A DNA stretch of 64,000 nucleotides from Phytophthora quininea. Its lineage: Eukaryota; Oomycota; Peronosporomycetes; Peronosporales; Peronosporaceae. The stretch lies in contig JAAVTG010000607.1 of NCBI GenBank assembly GCA_011947345.1, positions 1 to 64,000 of the forward strand, written 5' to 3'. This document shows, piece by piece, positions 22,001 through 34,327 of this stretch (position 1 is its first letter; every line of letters starts with the position of its first letter). The notes under the pieces are model-generated. The model made no database searches. It was not told where the DNA came from and saw only the letters and a list, made by a program, of their open reading frames with translations. The translations under genes were made by a program, and so were the position numbers.

Positions 22001-24294
22001 ATGGAACGATGGCACTTCATGGCGCCGTGGTGCGCGGCCCTGCAGGGACGATTGGCGTTCCAATACCCGACACGGAAGGAGAAGATGTGGAGCGTGAGAA
22101 AGCGCCGTCTCCACGTGGAGCTGCCGTGGCGCCGCGATGTCCATAGCGACCCCGACGACGTAGAAAACTTCTTATCCAAATTCCAGCAAGCTCGTGAGGC
22201 TCTGGCACTGCTCGCTGCAGTCGCTTACGTGGACTATGATGCCTGGAGATATCTTCTAGCAGAGAACTGCAAGCTGGACGTCGGGAAACAGGGCGAGCCA
22301 AAGTTCGAGGAAGAGATCCTCGCTCAATTTCTGGTGCACTTGGACTTGCAAGACCACAATAATAATGACATTTTGAACTCGGATCTGGGCCGGTTTTTCG
22401 GCACCGAGCAGTGCTTGAATCCTAGCGCAGAGTACTTGGAAACATTGACGAAAATCGCTGCCTTGGACTCTAAATTACGAGATGACATGCCTGGAGTGGA
22501 GATTGAGATCCCTGTTCGAGTGCACGACTCGGGCGACGACTACGGAACGACGACAGTGTATGGGAATCTTGTACGAGCACAAGTGGAAATTGCAGAGCAG
22601 TGGGAAACATTCTATGCAAGTCGAGAGTACGAAGCTGTCCCATTCGGCTCATTGCGCTGCAAGTTTGTACAGGAGCTGATGGTGGCCGATTTGGGATCGT
22701 ATGCCATTGACCCCATGATGGCTTGCGATATCTCGACCACGATTGCTGGCAATGTGAGATTCTCGCATTTGTCCATCTGCATGAATTTGCGACCTGGACG
22801 ATACGTAGATGAACGTGCCATGGTGATGGCCTTTGGTCAGGTTATGACCAGCGTTTTCAGCACACAAAGACGCCCGCCTCCTCCAACCCCTGGCAAGCTG
22901 TGGGAAGACGTGAAAGCAGACCCTGGTGGCCCACTACAACTGAACACTGTTCACCTTGTCTTTGAAAATGTTTACAAGGTACCGATAGATCTGGCAGCAA
23001 TGTTTTCTGCGCTAATGTTCAACAAAACGGTCAAGAATTTGTCGATCAACATGGCCCAACAACTGGATGAGCTTGGTACGTCGAGGGACTGGTGGAGGTG
23101 GATAGGTTACGCACTATTCTCGAAGAGAGCGCGTATGCATTCATCGTTAAAATCGCTGGCTCTCCTAGGTATTAGCAGCATGAGTGCAGAAGACATTGAC
23201 ACTTTTTCTTCTGTACTGACGTCCGAGCACCCGGAAGAGGAACTATTTGGACTCCCTCGTGGGTTACTTGATGAAAGTGACGCAACGTTGCTTGCCAATT
23301 CTGTGATACACTGGCAAGGAAACGCAATGGCAACTATGTGGACATCAACCTCATCGATCGAGTTTGTGCGTACGTTTAGCGACGACGGCAACAGCAAGTG
23401 GGTTAATGTGTTGATTCCAGGCTATGGGAGATGCCAAGTCCTGCGGAAAGATTTGTTGTTCAGCGAGTCGATCGAAGACGTGAAGACTGCATCTAATATT
23501 ACAGCGCTCACCATCGAGTTCCAGCGCGATGGTTTGGTCCCAACCTTCGATGGCTTACCGAGTTTTCTGCGAGCCGTCGGCGGTTCTTTAGCTGCTTTGG
23601 AACTGAGTGATGAGATCAACCAAAGAGAAGGTGAGCAACAGCTACGTGTGGCTCCGGAGAACTGGCTGCTCGAGTGCTGCTCCAAACTTGAGGAGCTGAC
23701 ACTTTTCAGGGACCAGCGTTTGACATGCATTTCAGTTTCAAAGATTTCCGTGCGCGTAACAAGGAAATCCCTGCGTCATCGTTCTCATGGCACGCCTCTA
23801 GCTCCGGAAATGATGCGAATTTGCTTGTGAGCACTTTGGAACGGGTTCGGTTGCGATTCCCACGTGTCCGAACCGAAATCATAGACGCTTTCCCCGACAC
23901 TTATAGTGGATCTGATGTGATATCGAAGCTACCCAGCCTTTTTCACGGCAACGATATGATGGAGTACGTCGAGCTTGTTTGCCCATCGGTCTTGTCGCGA
24001 CACTTGGGCATGCTGAGAGAGTGCCATCTCGCGCCGCTTCCTCGACCAAAAATGCCGTTGTCTATTGAGAGCAAAATTGCTTTTCTGAGCCTTTTCAGAT
24101 CTGGAGAACTGGCATCGATGAAGAAGAGACGTGGATCTCGGCAGCATCAACGGCATCGTGTTGATTTGCCGCGCTTGGTACTGTCACTCATCTTTGCCTT
24201 TGCAGCACCTCCAGTACTTCGAGAAGTGTATTGCTCCAATTATCCGGACGATTATGACCAGCACATGGACATGAACACATTTTCTGAGTGGTGA
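22001..24294 (+). CDS. Leucine-rich hypothetical protein of an oomycete-expanded family
   Basis: ATG 22001 starts a long frame that ends in another frame at 24294; the break lies near 23703-23712, beside a TTTT run. The N-terminal 60 residues are basic, the next 200 are helical and acidic. The C-terminal half has irregular leucine-rich patterns (LNTVHLVFENVYKVPIDLAA, VKNLSINMAQQLDEL, SLKSLALLGISSMSAEDID, ITALTIEFQRDGLVPTFDG, LAALELSDEINQREG, KLEELTLF) resembling ribonuclease-inhibitor-like repeats. I recall this overall pattern from large hypothetical families in Phytophthora, but no function is known to me. About 764 residues. No signal peptide or membrane segment, so probably intracellular. 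Start choice is moderate. Confidence 0.55.
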
Positions 24295-24369
24295 CGAGGT
24301 GGTTCTTGTCGTCCTCAAGATCTCGCGCGGCGTTGATTATTATTATTTTTTTTTCTTACTGATGGCCAC

Positions 24370-25992
24370 CTAGTCGAGAATTGTAATGCGACCTTCTTGT
24401 TCGGGGTACGACAGCAGCCGCTTCTTCATCATAAAGTCGGCTACGACTTCAGGAATTTTAGCAGCCTCGCGGAGAATCTCGCCCTTCAGCCAGCACGAGC
24501 AGCCGTCGCCACCACCAGCAACGAATTTGGACGTGGCCACCACGAGTTCGGTCTCCGGGTCTACGGGTTCTCCGCCGTCGTTGACCATCTTGGTCACTAC
24601 AGGCGGGTTCGAGCGCAAGTCGATCGTCAACTTCAGCCCAGACACGTGCGGGTGAGAACCGCTCTGCTGCGGGTACTTTTTCACGTGCTGCAAAAAGCAT
24701 CTCGCAGGTCGCCAGCTTTAATTCGCACCGCCACGGCTGGTCGGGGAACGGCATCTCCTGTTTCAGAATGCCCACCGTCATGGTTGACCGTGCGGGGTAT
24801 TCCTTGTCTCCGCGGATAAAGCCTCCGTTAATGAAGCCCACATCGGCAGCCAACTCAGTGCGCAGCGCATCCGCCACCAAGTTGCCCGAGTTGCATTCTC
24901 CTGCTCGCAAAAGAGCAGTTCTGGTCGACAGGGTGGTCCCCAGTGTGGCCAACACGCGAGCGTTCTGCTCTGGGTCATCCTCACTTGCCATAGCTCGCAT
25001 GTACTTAAAGAGAATTTCTTGACACGCCGGCTGCGGTGGCAAGTGAGCGTTGGCCAGCATGCTCCATTGTGGCAAGATGGCAAGACCCCGTTCAGGGTGT
25101 TCAGCAGACCGGGTTAATTGGAACTCAAGTCTACCCAGCCAGTAAGCGTTCTGTCCAGATTTGTGGATGAAAGTTTTGCCTTCGTACAGCGTGAACGGCT
25201 CGTGGTCATGTCCACCCAGCACCAGATCGATCCCCGGAACACGACGCGCGAGTTGCTTGTCCTGCGCAATCGACAGGTGAGTGAACGCCAAGATAAAGTC
25301 GGCCCCACGCGCCTTCAGGTCTTCAACGCAGCGTCGTGAAGTAACAAACACGTCCTCAAACACTACACTATTTCCAGGATACGAGAGCGTCGGGGTCTCC
25401 TCTGTGCACACGCCAAAGATACCGAGCTTCAGTCCGTCCTTGAGCGGGATGATCTCTGTGTCAATGACCCCTCAAAGAGAGCTCCGGTGGCAGCGTCTCG
25501 CACATTGGAGCCGTACCACTTGGACTTGGACTCTTGCATCCTCTTCTTGAGCTCGTCGGCTCCAAAGTCGAACTCGTGGTTGCCCAGCACCAAATACTCG
25601 ATACCCAAATGGTTCATCAGGTCGATCATGTGCGCGCTACGGTGGTCAATCCCAAACACTGTTAGTACTAGCACTAGATCTGTCCTATTTGAACCCTCTC
25701 ACCCTTTGAAGCGCTCGCCCATTTCCGAGCCCGACAGGAAGTCTCCGTTTAACGTCACCAGCAGCGTGGCATCCTCCGGGACCGTGGCCTTCTGTCTCTC
25801 CAGCAGCGTCGCGAACTCTGCGATGCCGCCGTGGCCGTGCTCGTTGGGCACCATGTCGTACACGTCGTTGACCGACAGCACGACGATTCTGGCGGTCTGG
25901 TCGGTGATTGTGGGCTTAGGCTCGCTCTGCACGGACTGCTGCGCCGGCGCTTGGTCCTGGGAGGAAAGCTGCGCGTCGGTGGTCTCCGTCAT
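24370..25992 (-). CDS. UshA/5'-nucleotidase-like metallophosphoesterase, copy A
   Basis: Exon 1 is 25992-25703, exon 2 is 25636-24370; the intron is 66 nt with a TACTAAC branch point. N-terminal metallophosphoesterase motifs: VVLSVNDVYD, VTLNGDFLSGS, LVLGNHEFDFG, AFTHLSI and GGHDHEPF. The C-terminal 5'-nucleotidase domain includes GNLVADALRTELAADVGFINGGFIRGD. Members cleave nucleotides, UDP-sugars or related phosphoesters. The first metal site is NDVY rather than D-x-H, as in some eukaryotic relatives. Three single-base losses are implied, all at homopolymers: CCCC 25468-25471, GGGG 24743-24746 and AAAAA 24692-24696. No signal peptide is visible, so it is probably intracellular. A close paralogue lies at 51817-53347 and supports the repaired alignment. 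Confidence 0.8.
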
Positions 25993-26226
25993 GGCGATGG
26001 GGTGCACGAAGAGAAGCAGGAGATTCGACGAGGATCAAGCAGGTCGAGGAATGACGCCAAATCGGGCTCAATACTGAAGAAGCGGTTTCATTGGCTGGTT
26101 CATTTCAACACATGTCACATTTGGCGGATCATCATGGCTACATTGACAAGGTTGAAGCGAGTGCTCTATTGTATGCTGCTGGCCGGACGCTACTTTTATC
26201 TACTCAAAACTTGCTGTTGTCGTCGT

Positions 26227-28305
26227 CTAGAAGAGCTTGTTGACTGCGTCGCGCACGCTCGCGTCGTCGGCGTGGCTGGCGAGCGTCACGGTCAGCAGCG
26301 GGTCCTTCTGCATCTCGCGCTCGATGGCGAAGCGCGCGTTGGCGTTGCGCGCCCAGGCGCGACGAGCGACGCCGTTGTTGACGTCCCAGCCGAGCATGCA
26401 CGCAGCCTTGTCGCGCGCGTCGTCGGAGCCGTCCAGCACCATGCCGAAGCCGCCGTTCATGACTTCGCCCCAGCCGACGCCGCCGCCGTTGTGCAGCGCG
26501 ACCCACGTTGCTCCGCGGGCGGCGTCGCCCAGTGCGTTTTGCACGGCCATGTCGGCGCAGAACGCCGAGCCGTCCTCGACGTTGGACGTCTCCCGGAACG
26601 GACTGTCAGTGCCGCTCACGTCATGGTGGTCGCGGCTGAGCACCACCGGGGCAGAGATCTCGCCGCTGGCGACGGCGGCGTTGAAGGCCATGGCGATCGT
26701 GCCGCGACCCACGCGGTCTGCGTACAAGATGCGAGCTTCCGAGCCGACGACCAGCTTGTTCTCCTCGGCGGCTTCGATCCAGCGGAGGTTGTCTCGCAGC
26801 TGAGCTGCAACGCGGTCCGGGACCTCCGGCTCAGCAAGCAGTTCACGAAGCACGCGAGCAGCAATGGCGTCCGTCTTCATCAGGTCCTCGTGGTTGCCGG
26901 ACGTGCAGACCCAGCGGAAGGGGCCGAAGCCGAGAGAGAAAATGTCGCCCATGATGTCCTGCACGTAGCTCGGGTACTTGAAGGCCGTGGTAGATACGGC
27001 AGCCTCCTCGGGCTTGACTCCAGGACGCAGCACGTCAGCGCCAGCGCGCTGAGCCTCGAGCAGGAACGAGTTGCCGTAGTCCCAGAACCGCATGCCCTTG
27101 GCGGTCAGTCGGTTGACTGCGACAGCGTGGCGGCGCAGAGACTCTTCCACCAGCTCGCGGAACCGTGCAGGGTCTTCGGCCATGACGCGCTGGGACTCCT
27201 CGAACGTCAGCTGCACCGGGTAGTAGCCGCCGTTGAACGGGTTGTGCAGGGAGGTCTGGTCCGAGCCCAACTCCACCAGCACCTCGCCCGTGGCTTCGGC
27301 CTCGTCGGCGAGACGCTCCCACAGCGTGACGACGTTGCCGTGGTAGGCGATGCTGACCACCTCAGCTTTGGCCTTGGCCTCACGAATACGAGCAACACAG
27401 GCGTCCAAGTCGGTCACGACTTCGTCCACCCAGCCCTGCTCGTGGCGCTTCTTGACCGCAGCAGCGTCGATCTCGGCGGTCACGGAGATGACTCCAGAAA
27501 TGACTCCAGCCTTTGGCTGCGCGCCGCTCATGCCGCCAAGTCCGGACGACACGTACACCGTGCCGCGTGTGTTCTCGCGCTGCAAATACTTGCGGCAGGC
27601 GTTGAGCACGGTGATCGTGGTGCCGTGCACAATACCCTGCGGGCCAATGTAGCAATAGCTTCCGGCCGTCATCTGACCATACTGCGTGTTGCCCATAGCG
27701 TAGGCCTTGTCGTACTGGGCACGCGTCGAGTAGTTGGGGATCATGAGACCGTTGGTCACCACCATGCGGGGAGCGGCCGGACGACTCGGGAACAGGCCCA
27801 TAGGGTGGCCCGAGTACATGACGAGTGTCTGTTGCTCCGTGAGCTGCGAAAGATACTTCATGGCGAGCAGGTACTGCGCCCAGTTCTGGAACACGCTGCC
27901 GTTGCCGCCGTATGTGACCAAGTGGTTGGGGAACTGCGCCACCCGTCGGTCCAGGTTGTTCATGATCATGAGCATGATACTGGCTGCCTGCTTGCATTGG
28001 GCGGGGTACAGCTCGATCGGGTAGGCCTTCATCTCGTACGTCGTTGGTCGGAAGCGATGCATGTAGATGTGACCTTCGTCCTTGAGCTCCTGGGCAAACT
28101 CGGGCGCCAGGGTGGCGTGGAAGTGCTCGGGGAAGTAGCGCAGCGCGTTCTGCACCGCCAGCACCAGCTCGTCTTGGGAGAGACCGTCGATGTTGCGGTG
28201 CGGCGCCTTGGGCACACTCGGATCCGGGTGGTTGCCAGGGTGCGTCGGCAGCTCCGTGGGGATGCCGTTGGCCAGGATACTCAGGTCCACGGTCGTCGTC
28301 GTCAT
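26227..28305 (-). CDS. UROC1: Urocanate hydratase (urocanase)
   Basis: Uninterrupted single exon, 692 residues from ATG 28305, the usual urocanase length. Urocanase converts urocanate to imidazolone propionate in histidine degradation, using tightly bound NAD. The family is recognised along the whole length: TYGGNGSVFQNWAQYLLAM near residue 130, MYSGHPMGLFPS, TAGSYCYIGPQGIVHGT, the NAD-binding glycine-rich loop SSGLGGMSGAQ near 255, ELGSDQTSLHNPFNGGYYP, and the catalytic-region Cys in WVCTSGNHEDL. The C-terminal part includes LHNGGGVGWGEVMNGGFGM. No signal peptide. It lies downstream of, and in the same direction as, nothing co-functional, so it is probably regulated alone. The G+C-rich, intact frame contrasts with the broken neighbour. 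Confidence 0.95.
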   Translation of the reverse strand: MTTTTVDLSILANGIPTELPTHPGNHPDPSVPKAPHRNIDGLSQDELVLAVQNALRYFPEHFHATLAPEFAQELKDEGHIYMHRFRPTTYEMKAYPIELYPAQCKQAASIMLMIMNNLDRRVAQFPNHLVTYGGNGSVFQNWAQYLLAMKYLSQLTEQQTLVMYSGHPMGLFPSRPAAPRMVVTNGLMIPNYSTRAQYDKAYAMGNTQYGQMTAGSYCYIGPQGIVHGTTITVLNACRKYLQRENTRGTVYVSSGLGGMSGAQPKAGVISGVISVTAEIDAAAVKKRHEQGWVDEVVTDLDACVARIREAKAKAEVVSIAYHGNVVTLWERLADEAEATGEVLVELGSDQTSLHNPFNGGYYPVQLTFEESQRVMAEDPARFRELVEESLRRHAVAVNRLTAKGMRFWDYGNSFLLEAQRAGADVLRPGVKPEEAAVSTTAFKYPSYVQDIMGDIFSLGFGPFRWVCTSGNHEDLMKTDAIAARVLRELLAEPEVPDRVAAQLRDNLRWIEAAEENKLVVGSEARILYADRVGRGTIAMAFNAAVASGEISAPVVLSRDHHDVSGTDSPFRETSNVEDGSAFCADMAVQNALGDAARGATWVALHNGGGVGWGEVMNGGFGMVLDGSDDARDKAACMLGWDVNNGVARRAWARNANARFAIEREMQKDPLLTVTLASHADDASVRDAVNKLF

Positions 28306-30864
28306 GGGCAATGCAGGTGGAGACTTGTGCAGTGAGCGGCAGATTGCAGAATGATACGCACGAGGAATGGCTGGCGAAGCATGTCAAGTGTGCTTGATGC
28401 AAGTTGTTGCCGAGGATGGGCATGACGTTGAAGAAAAACTCGCGACCAATCAGTATCGGTAATTCAGTGCAGTTTCGGCGGGTAGAAAAGAATCGTTAGG
28501 AGCATACAGAGGACAGGATAAACTTGCGTTTTCAGCGGCTAAAAACATTTTATTATCGTGCACTGCTTTGCGTTAATATGGCAGCAATTTAACGATGACA
28601 ATGCGCGCGTCATAAGTACTATATGAAAAAATGGATTTCATTATCATCAAGCGCGCTCTGCAAGAGATGGACCGAATTTCATAGATAATGGCGCTCTCAG
28701 TATAGAATTGGATGGATTAAATAAAATAATATTTAAGAACTTGTTCACCGCGATTCTTGCTCAGGAATGGAGAAAGCATCACGATGATATCGATACGCCC
28801 GTTGGATCTCATTCGTAGTCGATTTCCAGATGAACTGATCAAAGACACAACGGTGACCGCATCTTGAGTCGGCGCTAATTTGTCCAGCTGATTCCTCGTC
28901 AGAAAGAGTAACCCCAGCAAGGTTTATATAGCCCTCCACACTCCCTTCTTACGACGATCGAACAGAGTTAGCACGATATCATTACAGCGTGTGCACCCTC
29001 TGCCGTTTATCTGTAGTGGTAAACGCCGCACCTTCTGCAACTTGATTGACCGTACTAACTGAAACATATAGGTTGAATTTGAGGCTCATACATATGTGAA
29101 GCTCGGAGAACCATGAAGTTTGACAATACTTTGACCATCCCCCCGGCACCCTGCTGTCGAACGTACGACACTAATCGCGCCTTGTATAGATCGAAGTTCA
29201 CTTCAGTGCCGATCCTTGGCGGCTTCGTTATCCCTTTATCATCAGGACTATGGCCCGTAATAGTTTTGTGCAGCTCCGCCTCCTGCGGCACGTAGTACAG
29301 TGTGGTGATGTTGCTGCTGATGTTAGGTATATCAATCAGGGCTGGTATGGATCAACGGTGGAGCAAATGACGAAAGATACCAGATATAGTGTGGTTCGCA
29401 AGCAAGAAGACTGGCTACGCGACGGCGCTATGGCACAATGCCCAGATCTGCAAGAGCCACCACCTGGTTAAACATGCGTACGACGTTTCAGTGCCACTTC
29501 TCTACTCCAGTGAGAATTATGCCGGCCATATCAGTATCGTCAATCCCTTTGTTTTTCACATTGTACCATCAACTTCGTGCATATATCGTGATCGAAAGAG
29601 CTTCCTATAACCCTGTTAATTTGTTAGCGAAAAAGTATATTCGAATGATCTTATGTCAACATAAAAAAATAGAGATTGATTTCCAGTAAGATTGTTATTC
29701 ATATATGTTGTCGGAAAACTTTCGTGTTCCGTGGCCTTTTAACTTGATAAAACATTACTTTTGTGCCACTGTAGATATCACCCCATAGTTCCTAACACAA
29801 CTCAGTATGGGTTTACACAGATTGATAAAGTCTTTGTTCACTCGATTTGAAACGCTGTTTGTCAAATTGCCGGCTCGGGCATCACGTTTTAGAAGGACTA
29901 GCTGATTGTTGGATGCCCCCCAATATATGGTCCGTGTATGTTTCATCTAACTTTTGGTACCTCAAAATTCACTTCCATATTGACTGGTACCTTCTTGTAC
30001 AGTAAAGCTGTGTAAGCTTTATCTGGACGACGAATTTCACCATCTGAACGAATAAATTCACCTTGCACTTCTATATCTTGCCTAAGCTTGAATAAACAAC
30101 CCACTTGGGACACGATCACGAGAAACACAAATTAGAACCGATTCGAAGTCGCATACACAACCGTATTGGTATCCGGACATGAACAAACAGTAAATTTGAT
30201 GTGGTTGTTTAAGGGTCACCGGTAATGATGGGTGTTCACAGACAGCTAGATATAACGCTCGACTTGGTGGTGGGTCCGTTCTGATCACCACGGCCTCGTC
30301 AATGGGGATGTCGCCATACCGCTGCCCTTTGGAAGTCTCTTGCTACTTCAGCGTTTACGATATGTATCAAAGTTGAATTTATTGCAATGACCAACGGTGT
30401 GTGCGACAACTAACGATTACCTCGAAGGTCAGATCGCGTTCCTTAATCTATGGTGTTAAACAATTTGCCGATACGTATGCTATTACCCATGGTAATATCA
30501 TCATCACCTGGTGTATTTGAAATCAATGTTGCCATCTAGTTCAACGTGCACAAAGGAGCTTTCCCTGTCTATCTTTGAACCGCTGAGATAGTCAGCTTAC
30601 GCAGGTGTGTCTTCACGTTCAAAGAACCTAGCCTATCTGTACGTTTAGAACTCATGCATTAGTTGGTTATGCAGTATTTCAATCATCAGAAGCCACCTGC
30701 TTATTTTAGGTCCGGATGGGTAATAGATAATCTGCTGCATAAAGGAAAATGCAGCAATAAGTTATTCGGGTCATAAACTATGCAAAATCAACTATTGCAA
30801 TACATTATGTAAATGACTTGCCAAACTTGCAGAGTAGTGAGCCTACCAACAGAACTCCATCAAC
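28306..30864. other. AT-rich, gene-poor region with unassigned coding relics
   Basis: No intact gene. On the minus strand there are protein-like stretches, for example 30345-30082 (contains DIPIDEAVVIRTDPPPSRAL) and 30128-29943 (QVGCLFKLRQDIEVQGEFI), each ended by stops and not joinable without breaks. Composition is clearly more AT-rich than the flanks. I see no LTRs or terminal inverted repeats. Probably old transposon or captured-gene debris. Confidence 0.35.
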
Positions 30865-32760
30865 GTGAAAGACGTTTGTTCACGCGGTGAAAGGAAGGCT
30901 TCTCCAGCGTGTATCAAGTTGTTCGGTGACGTCCATTACCGATTACCAAATACAATCCACGCGAGGCTATATCCACGCTCGATGATGTTGGTAGTCTTGG
31001 GAATTTCATCCTACAGCACATTATTTTGCGTTGTCAGGGTCTGTATCTGCTACACCGGTACCACGAAAGAGTTTTCTTTACTTGCACAGCCAAGCGGTGG
31101 CCCAGGTCAGCTGTCGTCAATTCCTGTGCCAAACGCCCTGCTGCCGACTCCGTCGGCGGCGGGACAACCCCTCCCCCAACAGAGATCTGCACCGGCGTTG
31201 ACTGCTCGTCAATCAATTGTGTGGCTGGGCGAGGACTCCAAGGCGCCCCCGCCCCGTCTGCCGTCCGGCGCACTGAGGCCGACATCTCCAGCCGCTTCTT
31301 ATGAGAACGGTCGTCGTGAACCGGCCTTGGCGGATTGCCCCGGTGACGACAGCTCTCTACCGCTCCCGCCAAGGGCATTTAACCAGGACGAGTTCGTGGA
31401 GAGTTTCACCGTGCCAACGGTTCCCACAGCAGCGACTGCGCCGACACCAGCGCCGTCCCCCTACCACCCGACTCGATGCGTTGGGTTCAAGTCTCGAACG
31501 CAAGGTCAACCGACTATTTGAACTCGTGGTTGACCTGCAGCAGCGCAGTCAGCACTGGTCGACATCATCGCGTACCTTGCACAGAGGCCACCCTACGCCC
31601 AGCCTCACGACGAGGTAGTGGACGCTGCCACCGACGGACCGCCCTAGCAACATGCCCCCTTCCGAGGTTCAGAATCTCCATTGGTCAAGCTTCGAAAGTT
31701 CCCCGCACGCACGTCAAAGGCGAATATTAACCGACTCAGGCCCGCTGATTCGCCGCGCATCGGGTATTCAGTATACTCGACTTCCGAAGGTGCGAAGACC
31801 ACCCTAATGTCATTTGTTTTACAGCTCCGAAAAACCCACTGTGCCGTTCAAGGCGCCCCATACAGTGCTGATGGCAATGTATAACGGACGGTTGGGCAGT
31901 CGAGGCCTCTCCATCCTGCACTTCTGGTCCACGGCCGAGATGGACACACTGAAGCGACGCTCCTCAAATGCAAATTTCGCTAGCGACTTTAGGTCGAGTG
32001 CGACCTTACCGCTGGTCGCGGTCACTTGCAATAGTTACAAAGAGATCCTAGCCGCGATCGCCGGCTTCAGCGCCTTCGGTGAGGTGTTCTTCTTCGAGTA
32101 CATGCTCTGGCTGGTGCTGCAGCTTGAGACATTCGTACGCGCCAACACCGCGCGTGACAAGGACACAGCTGACCGAGTGACGCTAACTTTGCTCTACCCA
32201 AATATTTTCCTCGGTCATGCCGTGGCCTGCCTGATGGAAGACTTGCCAGTGCAGTAGCGCAAGAACCAGGAGGCCGTGTACTCGATCGACTATAACAACA
32301 GCAGGCTGCCCTCACCGTCTTGGCGCTATGGAGATTGACGGAGTTTACGCCACAATCCGGGTCGTCTATGTCACCACGGCCACGGAGCTCGCCACGCCGA
32401 CCCGCCATACGCGACGGAGTCTAGCCGCACGTATTTCTCCAATGCCTGACTATGTCAAGCGCCAAAATTTATGGGAGGCGCTGGGCGCGAACCTTGCCTT
32501 CGCTTCATCGGGAGCAGCATGCGCTACAGACGTAGCACTAGCAGGTGCGCCTACGAAGACTGGACGTGTTTGCGGGAAGGCCAATTACCGCACGACGTTC
32601 AAGCCTTGGTCAACAGGCCGTACCGTACCGATCGGCATACGGTCCATCACCTTGGGAGCGAGAGCCGTGCCGACCGTCACAACGAGGGCGAGGATCTCTC
32701 CGACAGCCATCACGGGCAACAGTGGGGGCCGAGGCGGTGCTATCTCTACAACCTCTAGTA
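30865..32760 (+). mobile_element. Degenerate retroelement-like region (gag-like fragments)
   Basis: Several rightward frames hand over to one another: a Pro/Ser/Ala-rich stretch (31020-31521), a short coiled-coil-like stretch (LERKVNRLFELVVDLQQRSQ at about 31490-31550), and a hydrophobic globular segment (31826-32257, AAIAGFSAFGEVFFFEYMLW). They end in Arg/His/Cys-rich remnants up to about 32760. Frame changes are frequent. The order (disordered, coiled coil, helical domain, basic tail) suggests a gag-type ORF, but no protease, RT, RNase H or recombinase motif is visible. Class therefore unassigned. Confidence 0.3.
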
Positions 32761-32937
32761 CGTGCCAATAAACGCCATGTCACTACTAGAGCCCACTCTT
32801 CCCGATTACATTGCCCCGGCGGCGACCACCATCTAGCCCGGCACGCAAACACTAGGGCACACCTCTGGCTCACCCGCCTTGGGCTGAGCTGGAGGCCAAC
32901 AACTCAGCCTCCAATGAACTGCCGTTTTGCGGAAAAA

Positions 32938-33260
32938 TATGGAGATCGAGGCAACATAAAATGGAATTCTGAAAGTCCTTCAAACTTGTGACAAACAGCA
33001 CCATGCCCAAATCGATGCCGGCAGTTTAAGGCCCGTGTGCGGAGCACGCGGACTTAGACCCCGGACCAAGCATGTCTTATAGTTTGGTCACTGATCGAGC
33101 GAAGCGAGATGCCCCCTTTAGGGGGTTGGGGGTTCTTAGGGTCACACAGGGCGAGCGCAGTGAGCGTAAGTTTTGGGTTCAGGCTGGGCGATAGATTTTA
33201 GCGCTCTATGAACTACAAACTCAGATTTTATGTTGCCTCGATCTCCGTACGATCTCCATA
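32938..33260. repeat. Foldback/MITE-like element with inverted termini
   Basis: A 22-bp perfect inverted repeat: ggagatcgaggcaacataaaat spans 32941-32962 and its reverse complement spans 33225-33246. The right arm also repeats the outer block (cgatctccata, 33250-33260), matching tatggagatcg at 32938-32948. Inside are smaller structures: gaccaa...ttggtc, the motif gagcgaagcgag, a CCCCC-TTTA-GGGGG hairpin (33112-33125), and four G-tracts (33121-33151) able to form a G-quadruplex. No coding capacity. No certain target-site duplication was found. Confidence 0.6.
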
Positions 33261-34327
33261 GTTTTCCCCCTACGACGGTTTAGCCGAGGATCTTTCGGCA
33301 GAATTGGCGGTGCAGTCTCCTTTCTTGAGGAATTGTGGTAGCTAACTACTGTAGATCATGCAGAATGTAAAGTTGTTCGACGAAGCTGAAGCGAATTCGG
33401 GAGTCCCTGCGAAGACGACGAGCTGCTATCCGGTCTTGATGTTGTAGGAACAGAGGAGGACTACACGGTGTGGTTCTGGCATTGGCTTCAGCGTTGCAGG
33501 TGTCGTTGTTCCGTATCATAGAAACCCAGTTCCGTTCAATTTGCAAGTGGTCTTCGTCTTCTTCTTGCGCGACGTGGCGATGTTCGTACTGGCGTGGAAG
33601 CGCTGGTCGCGCAAGCTGCCATTGTCATGAGGGCCATTGTTGGGAAATTCGCATGAAAATTTACCCCCAGTTTGTGGCTTGTCGTGATAAATATCCGGGG
33701 ATCGCGCCCACCCCGATAGTATCGACCGCGTACTCTGGACATTGATACGTACCGACTTAGAATACTCGTCAGTCTCATGTCCCCATGGGCACTACCACTA
33801 AGCCTCATCACTGCAGAACAAGTTTTGGGGTAGGAACTCTTGAGTGGATAAGGCGGGGGAGAGCAACAAGTCTGACTTCAAAAACAAAATTGAATCATTT
33901 CATCCGTTTTCTTTCCACGACAGGACACTAATTCGTGACGAAGCACGCGATTACGGGAGCCTGTGCACATCGAAAGCATTTGCAGTGCCGGTGCCGACAA
34001 CAACTCGCTTTGCTTGCACGAACGGTACTTGGTTCAAGAAGACAACCACACGAACATTAGCTCAGCAATTATTAAAAGCTCAGCAAGTACACATGCATAT
34101 GGTAATGACGGTCGATTGCTTTCTCAACAGCGTGGAAGATCTGCCTGCTCGTAAGACGACACCTCTGGTTAACTAGGTGAATACCACACACCAACACCAA
34201 CACAATCAGCAGAGCCCCACTCGTTTTCAAATCAACAGCAAAGCCCAAGAGCTTGGCTTCGGCGCGTCTTTCCGATAATGAACTGCGCAATCGCTGCTTG
34301 TCGTGGACTGACAAAGTGCTCGTTAAC
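33261..34327. other. Intergenic, nothing assigned
   Basis: Short open frames on both strands lack any domain pattern. It leads into the promoter of the first inhibitor-like gene. Confidence 0.45.

Noticed and set aside
25831..28335. Plus-strand open frame of 834 codons
   Set aside because: Antisense to urocanase and nucleotidase A, which match their families over full length. The antisense protein is His/Val/Arg-rich without pattern.
30865..32760. Full-length LTR retrotransposon
   Set aside because: No direct terminal repeats and no RT, RNase H or integrase motif could be found; only gag-like fragments remain.
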